From the NCBI GenBank assembly GCA_037954325.1, contig JBBMNZ010000031.1:2718501-2782500 (forward strand): a stretch of DNA of 64,000 nt, in the 5' to 3' direction. The notes beneath the pieces were generated by a model. It had not been told where the DNA came from and did no database searches. It saw nothing but the letters and a program-made list of their open reading frames with translations. Made by a program: the position numbers and the translations under genes. Shown in pieces: positions 36,837-45,848 of this stretch (its first letter is position 1; each line of letters begins with the position of its first letter). The DNA is from Fistularia commersonii. Taxonomy: Eukaryota > Chordata > Actinopteri > Syngnathiformes > Fistulariidae.

Positions 36837-36877
<41 letters not shown>
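36824..36877. repeat. Homopolymer junction: C run followed by A run
   Basis: About 14 C are followed without a break by about 40 A. This separates the dispersed repeat on the left from the Gypsy remnant on the right. Exact lengths are unreliable in most assemblies. Confidence 0.85.
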
Positions 36878-36878
<1 letters not shown>

Positions 36879-37424
36879 AGAAGAGACCCTGGACACAAAC
36901 TAGTCCCTCACCCCTCACGGGAGGCCTGATGCCTGATCAGGCAGTCAAACAACTGCATTGTCCCTGGGTCGAAACAGCCGGGGACACAATGTTGGACCTC
37001 TGGAGGCGCTCCCAGGGTCCTTGGCAGAGGGCGGCCATGGTGGGGAACCTGGGGAAGAGACAGTACTTCACCAGCCACCCTGTGTGCTGGCTTCAGCTGA
37101 TCAAGTGTTATCTGCTCCCAACGCCCACCCATGTCCGACACAAAACTCACTTCCTTCCCGCCTCAAGTACCTGTAACAGCCCATCATACTGGGGTTGAAG
37201 AGGCAAGCAGCGACCGTCATGTCGTAAAAACACAAACTGAGCGCCGCAGGTACAAAAGATCGTGGGAAAGAGTGGTGAATGGGGACCAGAAACCGAAGCA
37301 GGGGGCCGGACAGGAGTTCGTCTGGCCCCCGGACGAACGACAAACCCCCTCCCGCAGTTGGGAGGGGGAGCAGATCTCTCAGGCAAAAAGTCTCTTGGGA
37401 ACCTGAGCAGCTGGTCAAGAACCA

Positions 37425-37910
37425 GCTCGGTGGTCCTTCAGGGCAGAATACAGCCCCAGCATAACCCACAGTAAACAGTCCACCCAATTGCCTTTGAGAT
37501 TGTGGCCTGCAGCGCCACCTTGAGGGACCGTTGGAAGAATTTGCACAAGCAGTTAGCCCAAGGTGTTATGCCATTGTACCGTGTGCCATAGCTCCCAGTG
37601 CCCCAGCTTGTACCAACCATCGTGTTGAAACTAACTGCGGACCCCTGTCAGAAATGGTGCTGGATGTGGTGCTGAAACGGAAGAAAGAAACGCGCTGTAC
37701 ACATTCAAGGTTGCTGTGGACAGCGAGATGACTTCCGGCCACCTGGTCCGAGAGACCATGGTGAGCAGGTGCATAAATCCCTGTGAAGGAGCTAGAGAGC
37801 CTACCAGGTCGAAATGTACATTGTTGGAAACAGCTCAAGGGCTGCCCTTAAATGCCAGTGTTTCTTAGCATGCTGGCAGACAACACATGCAGTGGCCACT
37901 CCTTGATATC
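37425..37910 (-). pseudogene. Gypsy integrase fragment
   Basis: On the minus strand the frames contain VCQHAK (the zinc-binding HHCC end), PSQGFMHLLTMVSRTRWPEV (start of the catalytic core, in which the expected aspartate before 'G.LP.S.G' is lost) and VMLGLYSALKDH (end of the core). The middle of the core, with the second acidic residue, reads 'FLTGVRS' and is out of frame. The integrase is not functional. Confidence 0.65.
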
Positions 37911-38107
37911 CTTAAGAATGCCCCGCCAGAAGAACTTAGAACTCACTAATTTTGCCCTGACCCCCAGGTACAAGGGGGAGTGTACAGAGTCAAAAACGCA
38001 TCAACACCAGACCACTGGAACCACTTGCCAGGGACGGCTGGTAGAGATGTTGCAGAGGAGGGCAGGGCCACCTTCCTGCACCACCACCTACTCCAGCTTG
38101 AAGGAAG

Positions 38108-38311
38108 TCATGGGTGCTTGATGGGCAAGAAGGGCTGCGTTAGCCAAGGCACACTTAGCCCCGTCAAAAGCCTGAGCCCATTCCACAGAGTCTGGTTGAC
38201 TGTGTCACTCCCCTGCCTGGACCGCAAAGCCCTGTAAAGCAGCTGAATGAGGTGGACAGTGTGAGGGAGGAAACGGCTACAGAAATTCACCATGCCCAAG
38301 AACTCCTGCAA
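38108..38311 (-). pseudogene. Gypsy pol fragment (RT/RNase H connection)
   Basis: A frame of 67 codons begins MQEFLGMVNFCSRFLPHTVH, the typical connection block 'LQ.FLGM.NFYRRFIP' between the Gypsy reverse transcriptase thumb and RNase H. After about 40 residues it drifts and stops. Integrase pieces follow downstream on the same strand after a deletion. Confidence 0.7.
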
Positions 38312-38869
38312 TGCTCTGACTGAGGCCGGGTGGGGAAAATCATCTCTTGCACCTTTGCAAGCAACAGAGCTGAGCCTTGTGGTGAAATGTGATGAGCCAG
38401 AAAGTCAATCACCGACAGCTCAAACTGACACTAAGCTGGGTTTACTAGAAGGCCGTGTTGGTCAAAATGACATGTCTGAGCGTATCCTTTCAGACGGAAA
38501 GACATACGCAAAACTTGATCACCTTGGTCTTGGGCATGTCATCCTCGTGCAAGGGCACCTGCTGATAACGACACACCAGGTCTTAGAAAAATTGAAGGCG
38601 CCTGACAGCCACACTGAAAAATGAGAGAAAGTGGTACATGGGGCAGCAGTCGTTCATGGTGACATTATTCAACTAGCAAAAGTCACTGCAGAAGCGCAAC
38701 AACCCATCGCTCTTTGGCACCATGTAGAGCAGGGAGGCTCACAGGCTGTTGGACTGATGCACTATCCCCAGGCGCTTGATGGTGGTGAATTCCTCCTTAT
38801 CAGTTACTAGCTTGGCCGTGTCTAAGCGCCAAGCCTCTGTTTTATTTATTCATGAATGTGTGTATGTAT

Positions 38870-39018
38870 TTTAGCCAGCAATTGAATAGGACTACCACTA
38901 CTGTCTCCTTGAGCCGGTCCCAAGCTTGGATAAATGCAAAGGGTTGCATCGGGAATAGGATTCGGCGTAAAACGTTTACCAAAACAAAACATGCGATTCA
39001 AACCTAATAATCTTATAT
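38870..39018 (+). mobile_element. RTE-like LINE, isolated 5' end fragment
   Basis: 'gagccggtcccaagcttgga', 'taaatgcaaagggttgcatc' and 'ttcggcgtaaaacgttta' match the 5' untranslated region of the RTE-like copies at 13.9 and 39.35 kb. The fragment stops near 'cctaataatc'. About 320 bases of other DNA, including (AT/TG)-rich simple sequence, separate it from the next 5' end in the same orientation. Confidence 0.7.
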
Positions 39019-39494
39019 ACCTGTGACAAACCTTTGACAAACAAACCTTTAACCTTTGACACAGAGAAACATTTTAAGAGAGGCTGGAAGCATCTGTGAG
39101 AGTAAGTGCCATGCGACAAAACTTCAGGCATTTAACACTCCAATACCAAGCCTTCTTTATCTTATCTTTTCTTTTCTTATGTACATATATAGCTATATAC
39201 ATATATAAATATAATACAAATACACATCTGAACACCTGCGATATGTGGAAAACGAATGAATGTATAAATGAATATATATGTATGTGTGTGTGTATAGACA
39301 TGTGTATATTAATAGAAAAAATGCATTTTCAGAGGGCATGGGCTAGTGTCTCAAGGCCTGAAAAATGCAGAGGGTTGTGTCAGGAAGGGTATCTGGCATA
39401 ACACTTTTGCCAAGCATTCGAATGAAACTTAATAACCTCATACCACATTGGTCGAGGCCTGGGTTAATAGTGACCGCCATTGGTGCCAATGACC

Positions 39495-39610
39495 ATAGCC
39501 AAAAGCTTTGAGAATGGCACAACCATAGAAACATCTGGCAAATACCTAAAAACCCTGAAGGAACAGACTTTGTGAAAGTGTCATTCTCAAAACTTTTGGC
39601 CATGACTGTA
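39495..39610. mobile_element. 116-bp MITE with terminal inverted repeats, copy 1
   Basis: The right end reads 'ggccatgactgta'. The inner sequence is the reverse complement of the 49.74-kb element over nearly its whole length, including 'aaccatagaaacatctggca' and 'ccctgaaggaacagactttg'. The left end has lost about seven bases of the terminus. It is inserted in the 5' region of an RTE-like LINE. At 14,043-14,052 the same LINE position reads 'gacctacagg' without the insert, which places the insertion at a TA. Size, ends and TA target fit a non-autonomous Tc1/mariner-type element. Confidence 0.85.
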
Positions 39611-39697
39611 CAGGGTACGAATGCAAACTGGGCTACTGTAGGTCAACGAATGAGAGGGGGAAAGCATGTTCGGAATTAGTGAGAGAAGAGGAAAGCC

Positions 39698-40260
39698 ATG
39701 AGTCAGGGACTGAGAGTAGTGATTTTGAATATCGTGACTATGACAAGAAAAGGTACAGAGTTGGTTGACATGATGCAGAGAAGGAAGGTGGATATACTGT
39801 GTGTCCAGGAGACCAGGAGGAAAGGTAGTAAGAGTAGAAGCATAGGAGCAGGCTTTAAGTTGTACTATGATGGTACTGACAGGAAGAGAAATTGAGTAGG
39901 AGTTATCTTGAAGGAAGAGCATGCGAAGAATGTTCTGAAGGTGAGAAGAATGTCAGATAGACTTATGAGTCTGAAATTGGAAATTGAAGGTGTGATGCTC
40001 AATGTTGTTAGTGGCTATGCCCCACAGGTGGGATGTGAGTTAGAGAAGAAAGAGAAGTTCTGGAATGAGTTAGATGAAGTAATGCAGAATATGAGATGAG
40101 AGAGTGGTAATTGGTGCAGACCTCAATGGACATGTTGATGAAGGCAATAGAGGGATGAAGAAGTGATGGCCAGATTTGGTATACAGGATAGGAATGTAGA
40201 AGGACAGATGGAGGTAGAATTTGCAAAAAGGATGGAAATGGCTGTAGTGAACACTCTCCA
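39698..40260 (+). pseudogene. RTE-like endonuclease domain, frameshifted
   Basis: The frame starting at MSQGLRVVILNIVTMTRKGT is the natural N-terminus ('LRVGTLNVGTMTGKG'), followed by VDILCVQETRRKGSKSRSIG. The E of QET is the catalytic glutamate of apurinic-like endonucleases. A stop after DRKRN (about 39,893) breaks the frame. The next open piece reads MSDRLMSLKLEIEGVMLNVV with SGYAPQVGCELEKK, which ends before the GADFN block because of a small deletion near 40,095. The conserved 'ggtgcagacctcaatgg' encodes ADLNG in place of ADFNG. Confidence 0.75.
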
Positions 40261-40524
40261 GAAAAGACGGTACCATAAGGTAACGGAAGTAGGAGCACGC
40301 AGGTAGGCTGCATCTTGTATAGACAAGTTAACATGAAAGAGATCAGTGACTGCAAACTAGTGGCACGTGAGAGTGTAGCCAGGCAACATGGGATGATGGT
40401 TTATAGGATGACTCTGGTGAGAAGGAAGATCAAGAGGATAAGGCAGAGCAGAAGACAAAGTGGTGGAAGGTGATAAGGGAAGAGCGTTTTATGGTTTTCA
40501 GGAAGGATTTAAGAAAGGATCTGG

Positions 40525-40875
40525 GTGGTCGGGGAGAGCTTCCAGATGATTGGACAACTGCAGGTAGTCTTATCAGGGAGACAGGTAGGAGAGTACTTGA
40601 TGCATCATCTGGAAGGAAAGAACATTTGGTGTTGGAGTGAGGAAGTGCAGGAGTATATACAGAGAAAGTGGTTAGCAAATAAGAAGCGGGACACTGAGGG
40701 AACAGAAGAGAACAGACAGGAGCGCAGGGAGGTACAGCTTAAGGTAAAGATAGAGGTAGCAAAGACAAAACATAGAACGTACAATGACTTGTATGCTCGG
40801 TTGGACAGCAAGGAAGGAATGATCTATACAGGTTGGCGAAACAGAGAGATAAAGATGAAAGGTCAGGGTGATTAA
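40525..40875 (+). pseudogene. RTE-like linker between endonuclease and reverse transcriptase
   Basis: The open frame contains CWSEEVQEYIQRKWLANKKR, then KVKIEVAKTKHRTYNDLYAR, then LDSKEGMIYTGWRN. It is rich in Lys, Glu and Arg, predicted helical, and corresponds to the linker of RTE-like proteins. It aligns with the minus-strand copy at 11.0-11.3 kb. A stop follows after KGQGD. Confidence 0.7.
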
Positions 40876-41017
40876 GGATAGCACGGCAAATTAATTGACA
40901 CATGCTGGAAGAGTGAAAGGATGGAAAGACTACTTTGAAGAGCTGATGAATGTGTAAAATGAAAGAGAGGCAAGGATAGAATGTTGAGAATTTCATCAAC
41001 TATAGAGGAATAATGTG

Positions 41018-41136
41018 AAGGTGTAGCTCAGTGGTAGAGCGCATGCTTCCCATGTGGGAGGTCCTTGGTTCAATCCTTAGCATCTCCACTATAAGTTGCT
41101 TTGGATAGAGGTTTCTGCCAAATGACTGTATTTTAG
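41018..41136 (+). mobile_element. tRNA-Ala-derived SINE
   Basis: The head reads 'ggtgtagctcagtggtagag', carrying the A box of the internal polymerase III promoter. 'ggttcaatcc' at 41,067-41,076 is the B box. The head closely resembles tRNA-Ala, but the anticodon loop reads CTTCCCA where tRNA-Ala has an AGC or TGC anticodon, and the acceptor stem start is not intact. The tail 'gttgctttggatagag...tctgccaaatgactgta' is the short LINE-like 3' tail also found at 44.56-44.61 kb. The insertion splits the reverse transcriptase region of the RTE-like LINE. It is a retroposon and not a functional tRNA. Confidence 0.85.
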
Positions 41137-41415
41137 TGTTGGTAAGCTATACCATGAAGTTATGGGAGACAGCAGTGGAAACTAGAGAGCAATATGGTTT
41201 TATGCCAGCAACGAGTATTACACATACAGTATTTGCTTTGAAAAGGACAGAGAAGACCAGAGGGAGCTACATTGTGTTTTTGTGGACTAAGAAAAAAAAT
41301 GATATAACAGGGTGCCATGAGAGGAACTCTGGTAGTGTATGAGGAAGTCTGGAGTGGAAGAGAAGTATGTTTGACAGGTGCAGGACATGTATGCTAGCTG
41401 TGAGACAGTGTTGCA

Positions 41416-41690
41416 GTGTGCTGTAGGGGTAACAGAGAAGCTCAAGGTGGAGGTGGGACTCCATCGGCTCTGAGCCCCTTCTTGTTTGCAGTGGTGATGG
41501 ACAGGCTGACAGATGAGGTAAGACAGGAATCCCCATGGACCATGATGTCTGCAGATGACATTGTGCTCTGTAGTGAGAGCAGAGAACAGGTTGAGGAAAT
41601 TCTAGAGAGGTAGAGATATGCGCTGGAAAGGAGAGGAATGAAGGTTAGTCGCAGCAAGACAGAATGTGTGTAAATAAGAGGAACTCAGGT
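41416..41690 (+). pseudogene. RTE-like reverse transcriptase motif C region
   Basis: The frame reads SALSPFLFAVVMDRLTDEVR, then QESPWTMMSADDIVLCSES. The catalytic box is SADD where the related copy at 4.0 kb has FADD, so the aromatic residue before the two aspartates has been replaced. A TAG follows at ILER. Upstream, TMKLWETAVETREQYGFMPA (41,150-41,220) is the 'RL...EQYGFMP' block in another frame. Confidence 0.75.
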
Positions 41691-42289
41691 GGAACGGTGA
41701 GGCTACAGGGAGTGGAGATCAAGAAGTCGGAGGAGTTCAGGTGCTTGGGGTCAACAGTCCAGAGCAACACAGTGTGGAAAAGAGGTGAAGAGACGGGTCC
41801 AAGCAGGTTGGAATAGAAAGACTATTGTCCAGAATGAAAGGAAAGTTCGACAAGCCAGTGGTGAGACCAGTGATGCTGCATGGTCTAGAAACAGCAACAA
41901 TGGCGAAAAGACAGGAGGTAGACATGGATATTGCAGGGATGATGACGCTAAGGTTCTCTTTGGGAGTGACCAGGATTGATAGGTTCAGGAATGAGTCGAT
42001 CAGAGGAACAGCACATGTTTTGGAGAGAAGGTCAGAGAAGCCAGACTGAGATGGTTCGGTCATGTACAGAGGAGGGATGGTTAATATATTGGTGGAAGGA
42101 TTCTGGAATTGAAGCTGCCAGGCAGGATGTGCTGAGGAAGACCAAAGAGATTTATGGACGTTATGAGAGAGGATATGAAGGTAGTTGGTGTGAGAGAGGA
42201 CCATACTGAGAACAAGGTTAGTTGGAGAAAGTTGATTCGCTGTGGCGACCCCTGAAGGGAAAAGCCAAAGGGAGAAGAAGTGGTCTTTA

Positions 42290-44095
42290 TAACCCTGTTT
42301 TTATTTTCATAGTGTTATCATTTGAATTATAGTTAACTGATATATTATTATTATTGATGTTATTTTAATATATATTATATGTGTATGATATTTTATTAAT
42401 TTGATATTTTATGTGCTTAATGTGTTTATTATCATTATTATTTTATAATACATATTATTTAACATATTATTTCTCTTCATCAATAAGTAGTCAAAAATAA
42501 TCAAATACATTTAAAAAAAACAAATGTTCCATCCTGTTCTCACAGTCGTGAGGAAATATTCAACCAATGATCTTGCCAGCAATGGTTAGATAATCGCAGT
42601 GGTGTGCCATCGCGTGCAGCTTCAGAATCAGACCAATATTTTCTTTCTACTCAAATACCCCAGCTCATATATGTGTTCAGTCATTTATGCATTGACCGGA
42701 ATTATCTATTTATATATACACTGTCAAAATGTTTCCTGCGATGTCCTGTAATCGGTCATCATGTTAGGTTGTCCTTGTCTGATTAAAAACGCACCTACAG
42801 AAACAGAGACACCTTGCAATAACACAATCACAGCGTTTGACTTTTAAACTTATGCACATCTAATTTTCTACACGGACGAAAAAAAAATGAAATTTCCATA
42901 AGGTGCGGGATGGAAGTGTCCCTCCACCAACGCGTTGAAGAATTGAACCTCTCATCGGGTTTGAAACTCCTTTTAAGAGGCAGAGGGGGGCCGCCGCAAT
43001 AAAAAAGAATAAAATACGGTGAGAGGAACGTTTTCGGTGCAAATATTCCCAGAAATCCGGCCACTTACGGATTCCAGTTGTGCATTTTGCGCACCATTTG
43101 ACATTTGGGTGGGAAGGTGAGCAAGCCACCATTGATGTTATACACCATGAGTGCTGCTTCATCTTCGTAATCACCTTATCATAGGCGACGGAAGCATCTT
43201 AACTGTTTTCTTGTTTTCCGCCCTCGGCCGCGCCACCCACACTTCAACAGGGCTGCTCTTAATGCGTAATTAGAGGGGGGAGGATGAATAAGAAAAAAAA
43301 AAAAGGCAATATACGAGGGATGGGTACCAAGATGAGGCCGGGGTCAGAGCAGACAGAGGCGATGTCGGAGGCCAGACAATTAATTGACGGCCACTGCGGT
43401 TCCGTGTGAAGGAACTCCTACTTAGCTCAGCTGGCGAAATCAGCTTTAGTTCTCTGAAGTCGGTCTGGCAGTAGAGCAGACTGACAGCCGACTGCAAACA
43501 TCAAGCGACACGCCGCAATGGATTTGGGTTGCATTTTACTGGATTTACCGAATACAGATGCAATTAGACACGGTGCAACTAGCCCTTTTTTTTTTCCAAA
43601 TAAATGAAAATCAAATAAAGGCATTTAAAAATTAACAATATAAAAATATAGTTCGTTAGTGTATTCATTCATGAAAAAAAAAAAAATGTGAATATATGTT
43701 ATGTTATATGTTACTGCATATATACACACACCCACACACATATACCTTTATATATATATAATACAGAGGAATAGAGAGCCACATTCAAATGGTCCTTTCT
43801 ACCAAACTGAAAAATCTCACAAAATATACTTGGTTCTGAAAATCATTGCTGGTTCTGTTAATTTATTTCCATTAATTATTTGTTTTTATATTTTCAACGG
43901 AGTTAACATCATCATATGGTCAAGACTCTACTGGTCCACTGCCAAAAGAAAGCTAGTCCTATGAATCCTGATAATTGATCCTATGATTTGATGTATTTTT
44001 CTGGCTTATCTCAACAACTCTCTTCCTCCGAAGACCAAGCTACAGCCTGATACCTCATTTACACGACATTGTTTTTGGGCAAAAAAAATACAAAA
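42290..44095. other. No recognisable gene
   Basis: AT-rich DNA to 42.5 kb is followed by mixed-composition DNA (42.6-43.6 kb, with a GC-rich patch near 43.2 kb) and then AT-rich DNA. No motif supports an exon. A run at 42.96-43.02 kb ('ggcagaggggggccgccgc') is only locally GC-rich. Confidence 0.5.
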
Positions 44096-44625
44096 TGAAC
44101 ACTTGAACTCTTGTATACAAAAGACCCTGGTGTTCGCCTACCGGGTAGTGAATGGGACAGCCCCATCATATCATCAGGATATGGTCACGCCACATGTCCC
44201 TACCCGTCCCCTCCGATCTGCCACCTCTCGGCGACTGTCCACCCCATCACTCCGAGCCCCTGGCTGCCGATCAAACCGGTCTCGGCTCTTATGGGTCTTG
44301 GTTCCTCAGTGGTGGAACGAACTCCCGGAAAAGGTCAGAACAGCGGGGTCGCTGCCCATCTTCCACCGGGATCTGAAAACGTACCTCTTCACCAAGCACT
44401 ACCCTACTAATAGCACTTAGCCAGCGCCCCCCCCCCCCAAAAAAAAGAAGAAATGAATGTATGTATGTATATAGTTTTGAGATGGCTATTCGGCAGAGTG
44501 GTGACTTCTGAATACCTACTACTGGTACTTTGGATTTTCGGTTATTAAATTGCAATTTTTGTAAGTTGCTCTGGATAAAAGTATCTGCTAAATGACTGTA
44601 ATATAATGTAATGTAAAAAGATCAT
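44095..44625 (+). mobile_element. L2-like LINE 3' end
   Basis: A coding fragment (next entry) is followed by a short 3' untranslated region with a run of ten C and seven A at 44,431-44,447. The terminal sequence is 'gtaagttgctctggataaaa', then 'gtatctgctaaatgactgta', ending in imperfect ATGTA repeats (44,596-44,618). The tail and the ORF2 C-terminus together indicate the L2-like group. The 5' side is truncated, as is usual for LINE insertions. Confidence 0.8.
44103..44420 (+). pseudogene. L2-like ORF2 C-terminus
   Basis: The frame reads LVFAYRVVNGTAPSYHQDMV, then RPLRSATSRRLSTPS, then QWWNELPEKVRTAGSLPIFH and RDLKTYLF. It matches the C-terminal block 'tYKalhG.aP.YL...P.R.LRS....W.LP...R...sl..Fk..LKtyLF' of L2/CR1-type ORF2 proteins. 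The frame ends naturally at a TAG shortly after LFTKHYPTNST and is open for 105 codons, so this piece is relatively young. Only the last tenth of the protein is present and there is no catalytic domain. Confidence 0.8.
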
Positions 44626-45846
44626 TTTTTTTAATGGAAAAAACAAATAGGTTTTTCTGGCTCAGAGATACTTAGAGACACAGAGAGAGACAGACACACA
44701 GAGACAATAAATTAATAAATAAATTTAAAAAAGTAAAATAAAATTGTGTGTAGGAACTCATGACATTTAGCTGGAATTAAGGCTGACACTATCTATACAA
44801 ATTAAATGCAATCATGAGAATGGATTATTATTATTCTAAATCATAAATCATGATAAAAATATGTTGATGGAGGGGGTGAAACATTTTATGAACACTTTGG
44901 GAAAATATTGTTTTTACTGCACCAAAAAAAAAATGTTGCAAATGCTCCTGTCTGGTCAACTCTGCACGATTCTAATGCAGGCCTGTGTTTACTGCTGCAG
45001 AGATGACTCCTCATTAGGTTTATGGCGCTGCATCGCAATGTGAAGCAACACTGCATATATTAGATGCTTTAATTATGCATATAATATTGCTTTTTGCACT
45101 TTTTTTTTGTGTAGATGTATGAAAACAAAAAGTAAATTAAACATAATTTATCATTTACATAAAATACCTGGATCCAGCCAGATGTATGCTTGGGTGTCAT
45201 ATGAGTAAAAATATATAACTTTTTTCATCTTTAACTGTTTTTTTTTGCGGACATGTGACAGTATCAGTATCATTCCACAACTGATTGCCATTCATCAAGG
45301 AAAGCACTAACTTAATCGCTTCTGTTCCAAATGTCATTTAACATCAGACTCCCCAGAAACACGAGTTTCTGTCATCAGCTTAAGGAGGTTGGACTCAATT
45401 AACCTTTAATTTAATCAGCTAATTCAACATTCGTGGCGAGGTCGATGAGCAAAAGCACAGTTCAGAACACACTTTCACTGATGTGATGCTTCTTATTACT
45501 CTGAGGTGGTGCACTGATGGCAGATAAAGAAAGTATTTGTTTTACAATTGCACTAACAATTCATCTAAATGTATGCATGTACATATGCAAATGTGTGCAT
45601 ATGTAAAACACATGCCTATATATATATATATAAAGAGAAAGGGAGATAGAGAGAGAGAGAGAGAGATATGTTTGATTTTATGTTTTCTGGTTTTGTTGTG
45701 ACAATTACTTTTATCTTTTTTGATTTTTGAAACATATATATACAAATATGCTTCCTTGGTTTTTGGTTTTGAATGGCTTTGTTTGAATTATTTTCTTTGC
45801 TGTTCTATGTCATATGTATGTATGAATGTACACATATATATATATA
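44625..45846. other. No recognisable gene
   Basis: AT-rich DNA with short (GA)n (45,648-45,667) and (TA)n tracts. The last bases before the transposon are a (TA)n repeat. Confidence 0.5.
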
Positions 45847-45848
45847 TA

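Larger units (their letters stand above)
36900..38870 (-). mobile_element. Gypsy LTR-retrotransposon pol remnant, minus strand
   Basis: Reading from the right end leftwards, the order is reverse transcriptase (LVTDKEEFTTIKRLGIVHQS near 38.8 kb; YMVPKSDGLLRFCSDF near 38.7 kb), the start of the RNase H region (MQEFLGMVNFCSRFLPHTVH at 38,311) and integrase (ACVVCQHAK, then QGFMHLLTMVSRTRWPEVIS, then WVMLGLYSALKD). This is the Gypsy order RT-RNaseH-IN. The YxDD motif of the reverse transcriptase and most of RNase H are missing, and there are many stops. No LTR is visible on either side. The copy is an old relic. Confidence 0.75.
39335..42285 (+). mobile_element. RTE-like LINE, longest copy, with nested MITE and SINE
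   Basis: This is the most complete RTE-like copy. It has a 5' region from 39,335 interrupted by a 116-bp MITE (39,495-39,610), the endonuclease region (39.70-40.28 kb), the linker (40.5-40.9 kb), the start of the reverse transcriptase interrupted by a tRNA-derived SINE (41,018-41,136), the motif C region (41.46-41.68 kb), the C-terminal region (41.7-42.2 kb) and the 3' end 'gtggcgacccctgaagggaaaagcc' with a GAAGAAG tail near 42,275. Part of the palm is deleted between about 41,300 and 41,450. At about 2.7 kb without the insertions it approaches the usual RTE size of about 3.3 kb. Multiple stops and frameshifts show it is dead. Confidence 0.85.

Noticed and set aside
41018..41090. A tRNA gene
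   Set aside because: A and B boxes are present, but the anticodon loop and acceptor stem are altered and a LINE-type tail follows. It is a tRNA-derived SINE inserted in a LINE.
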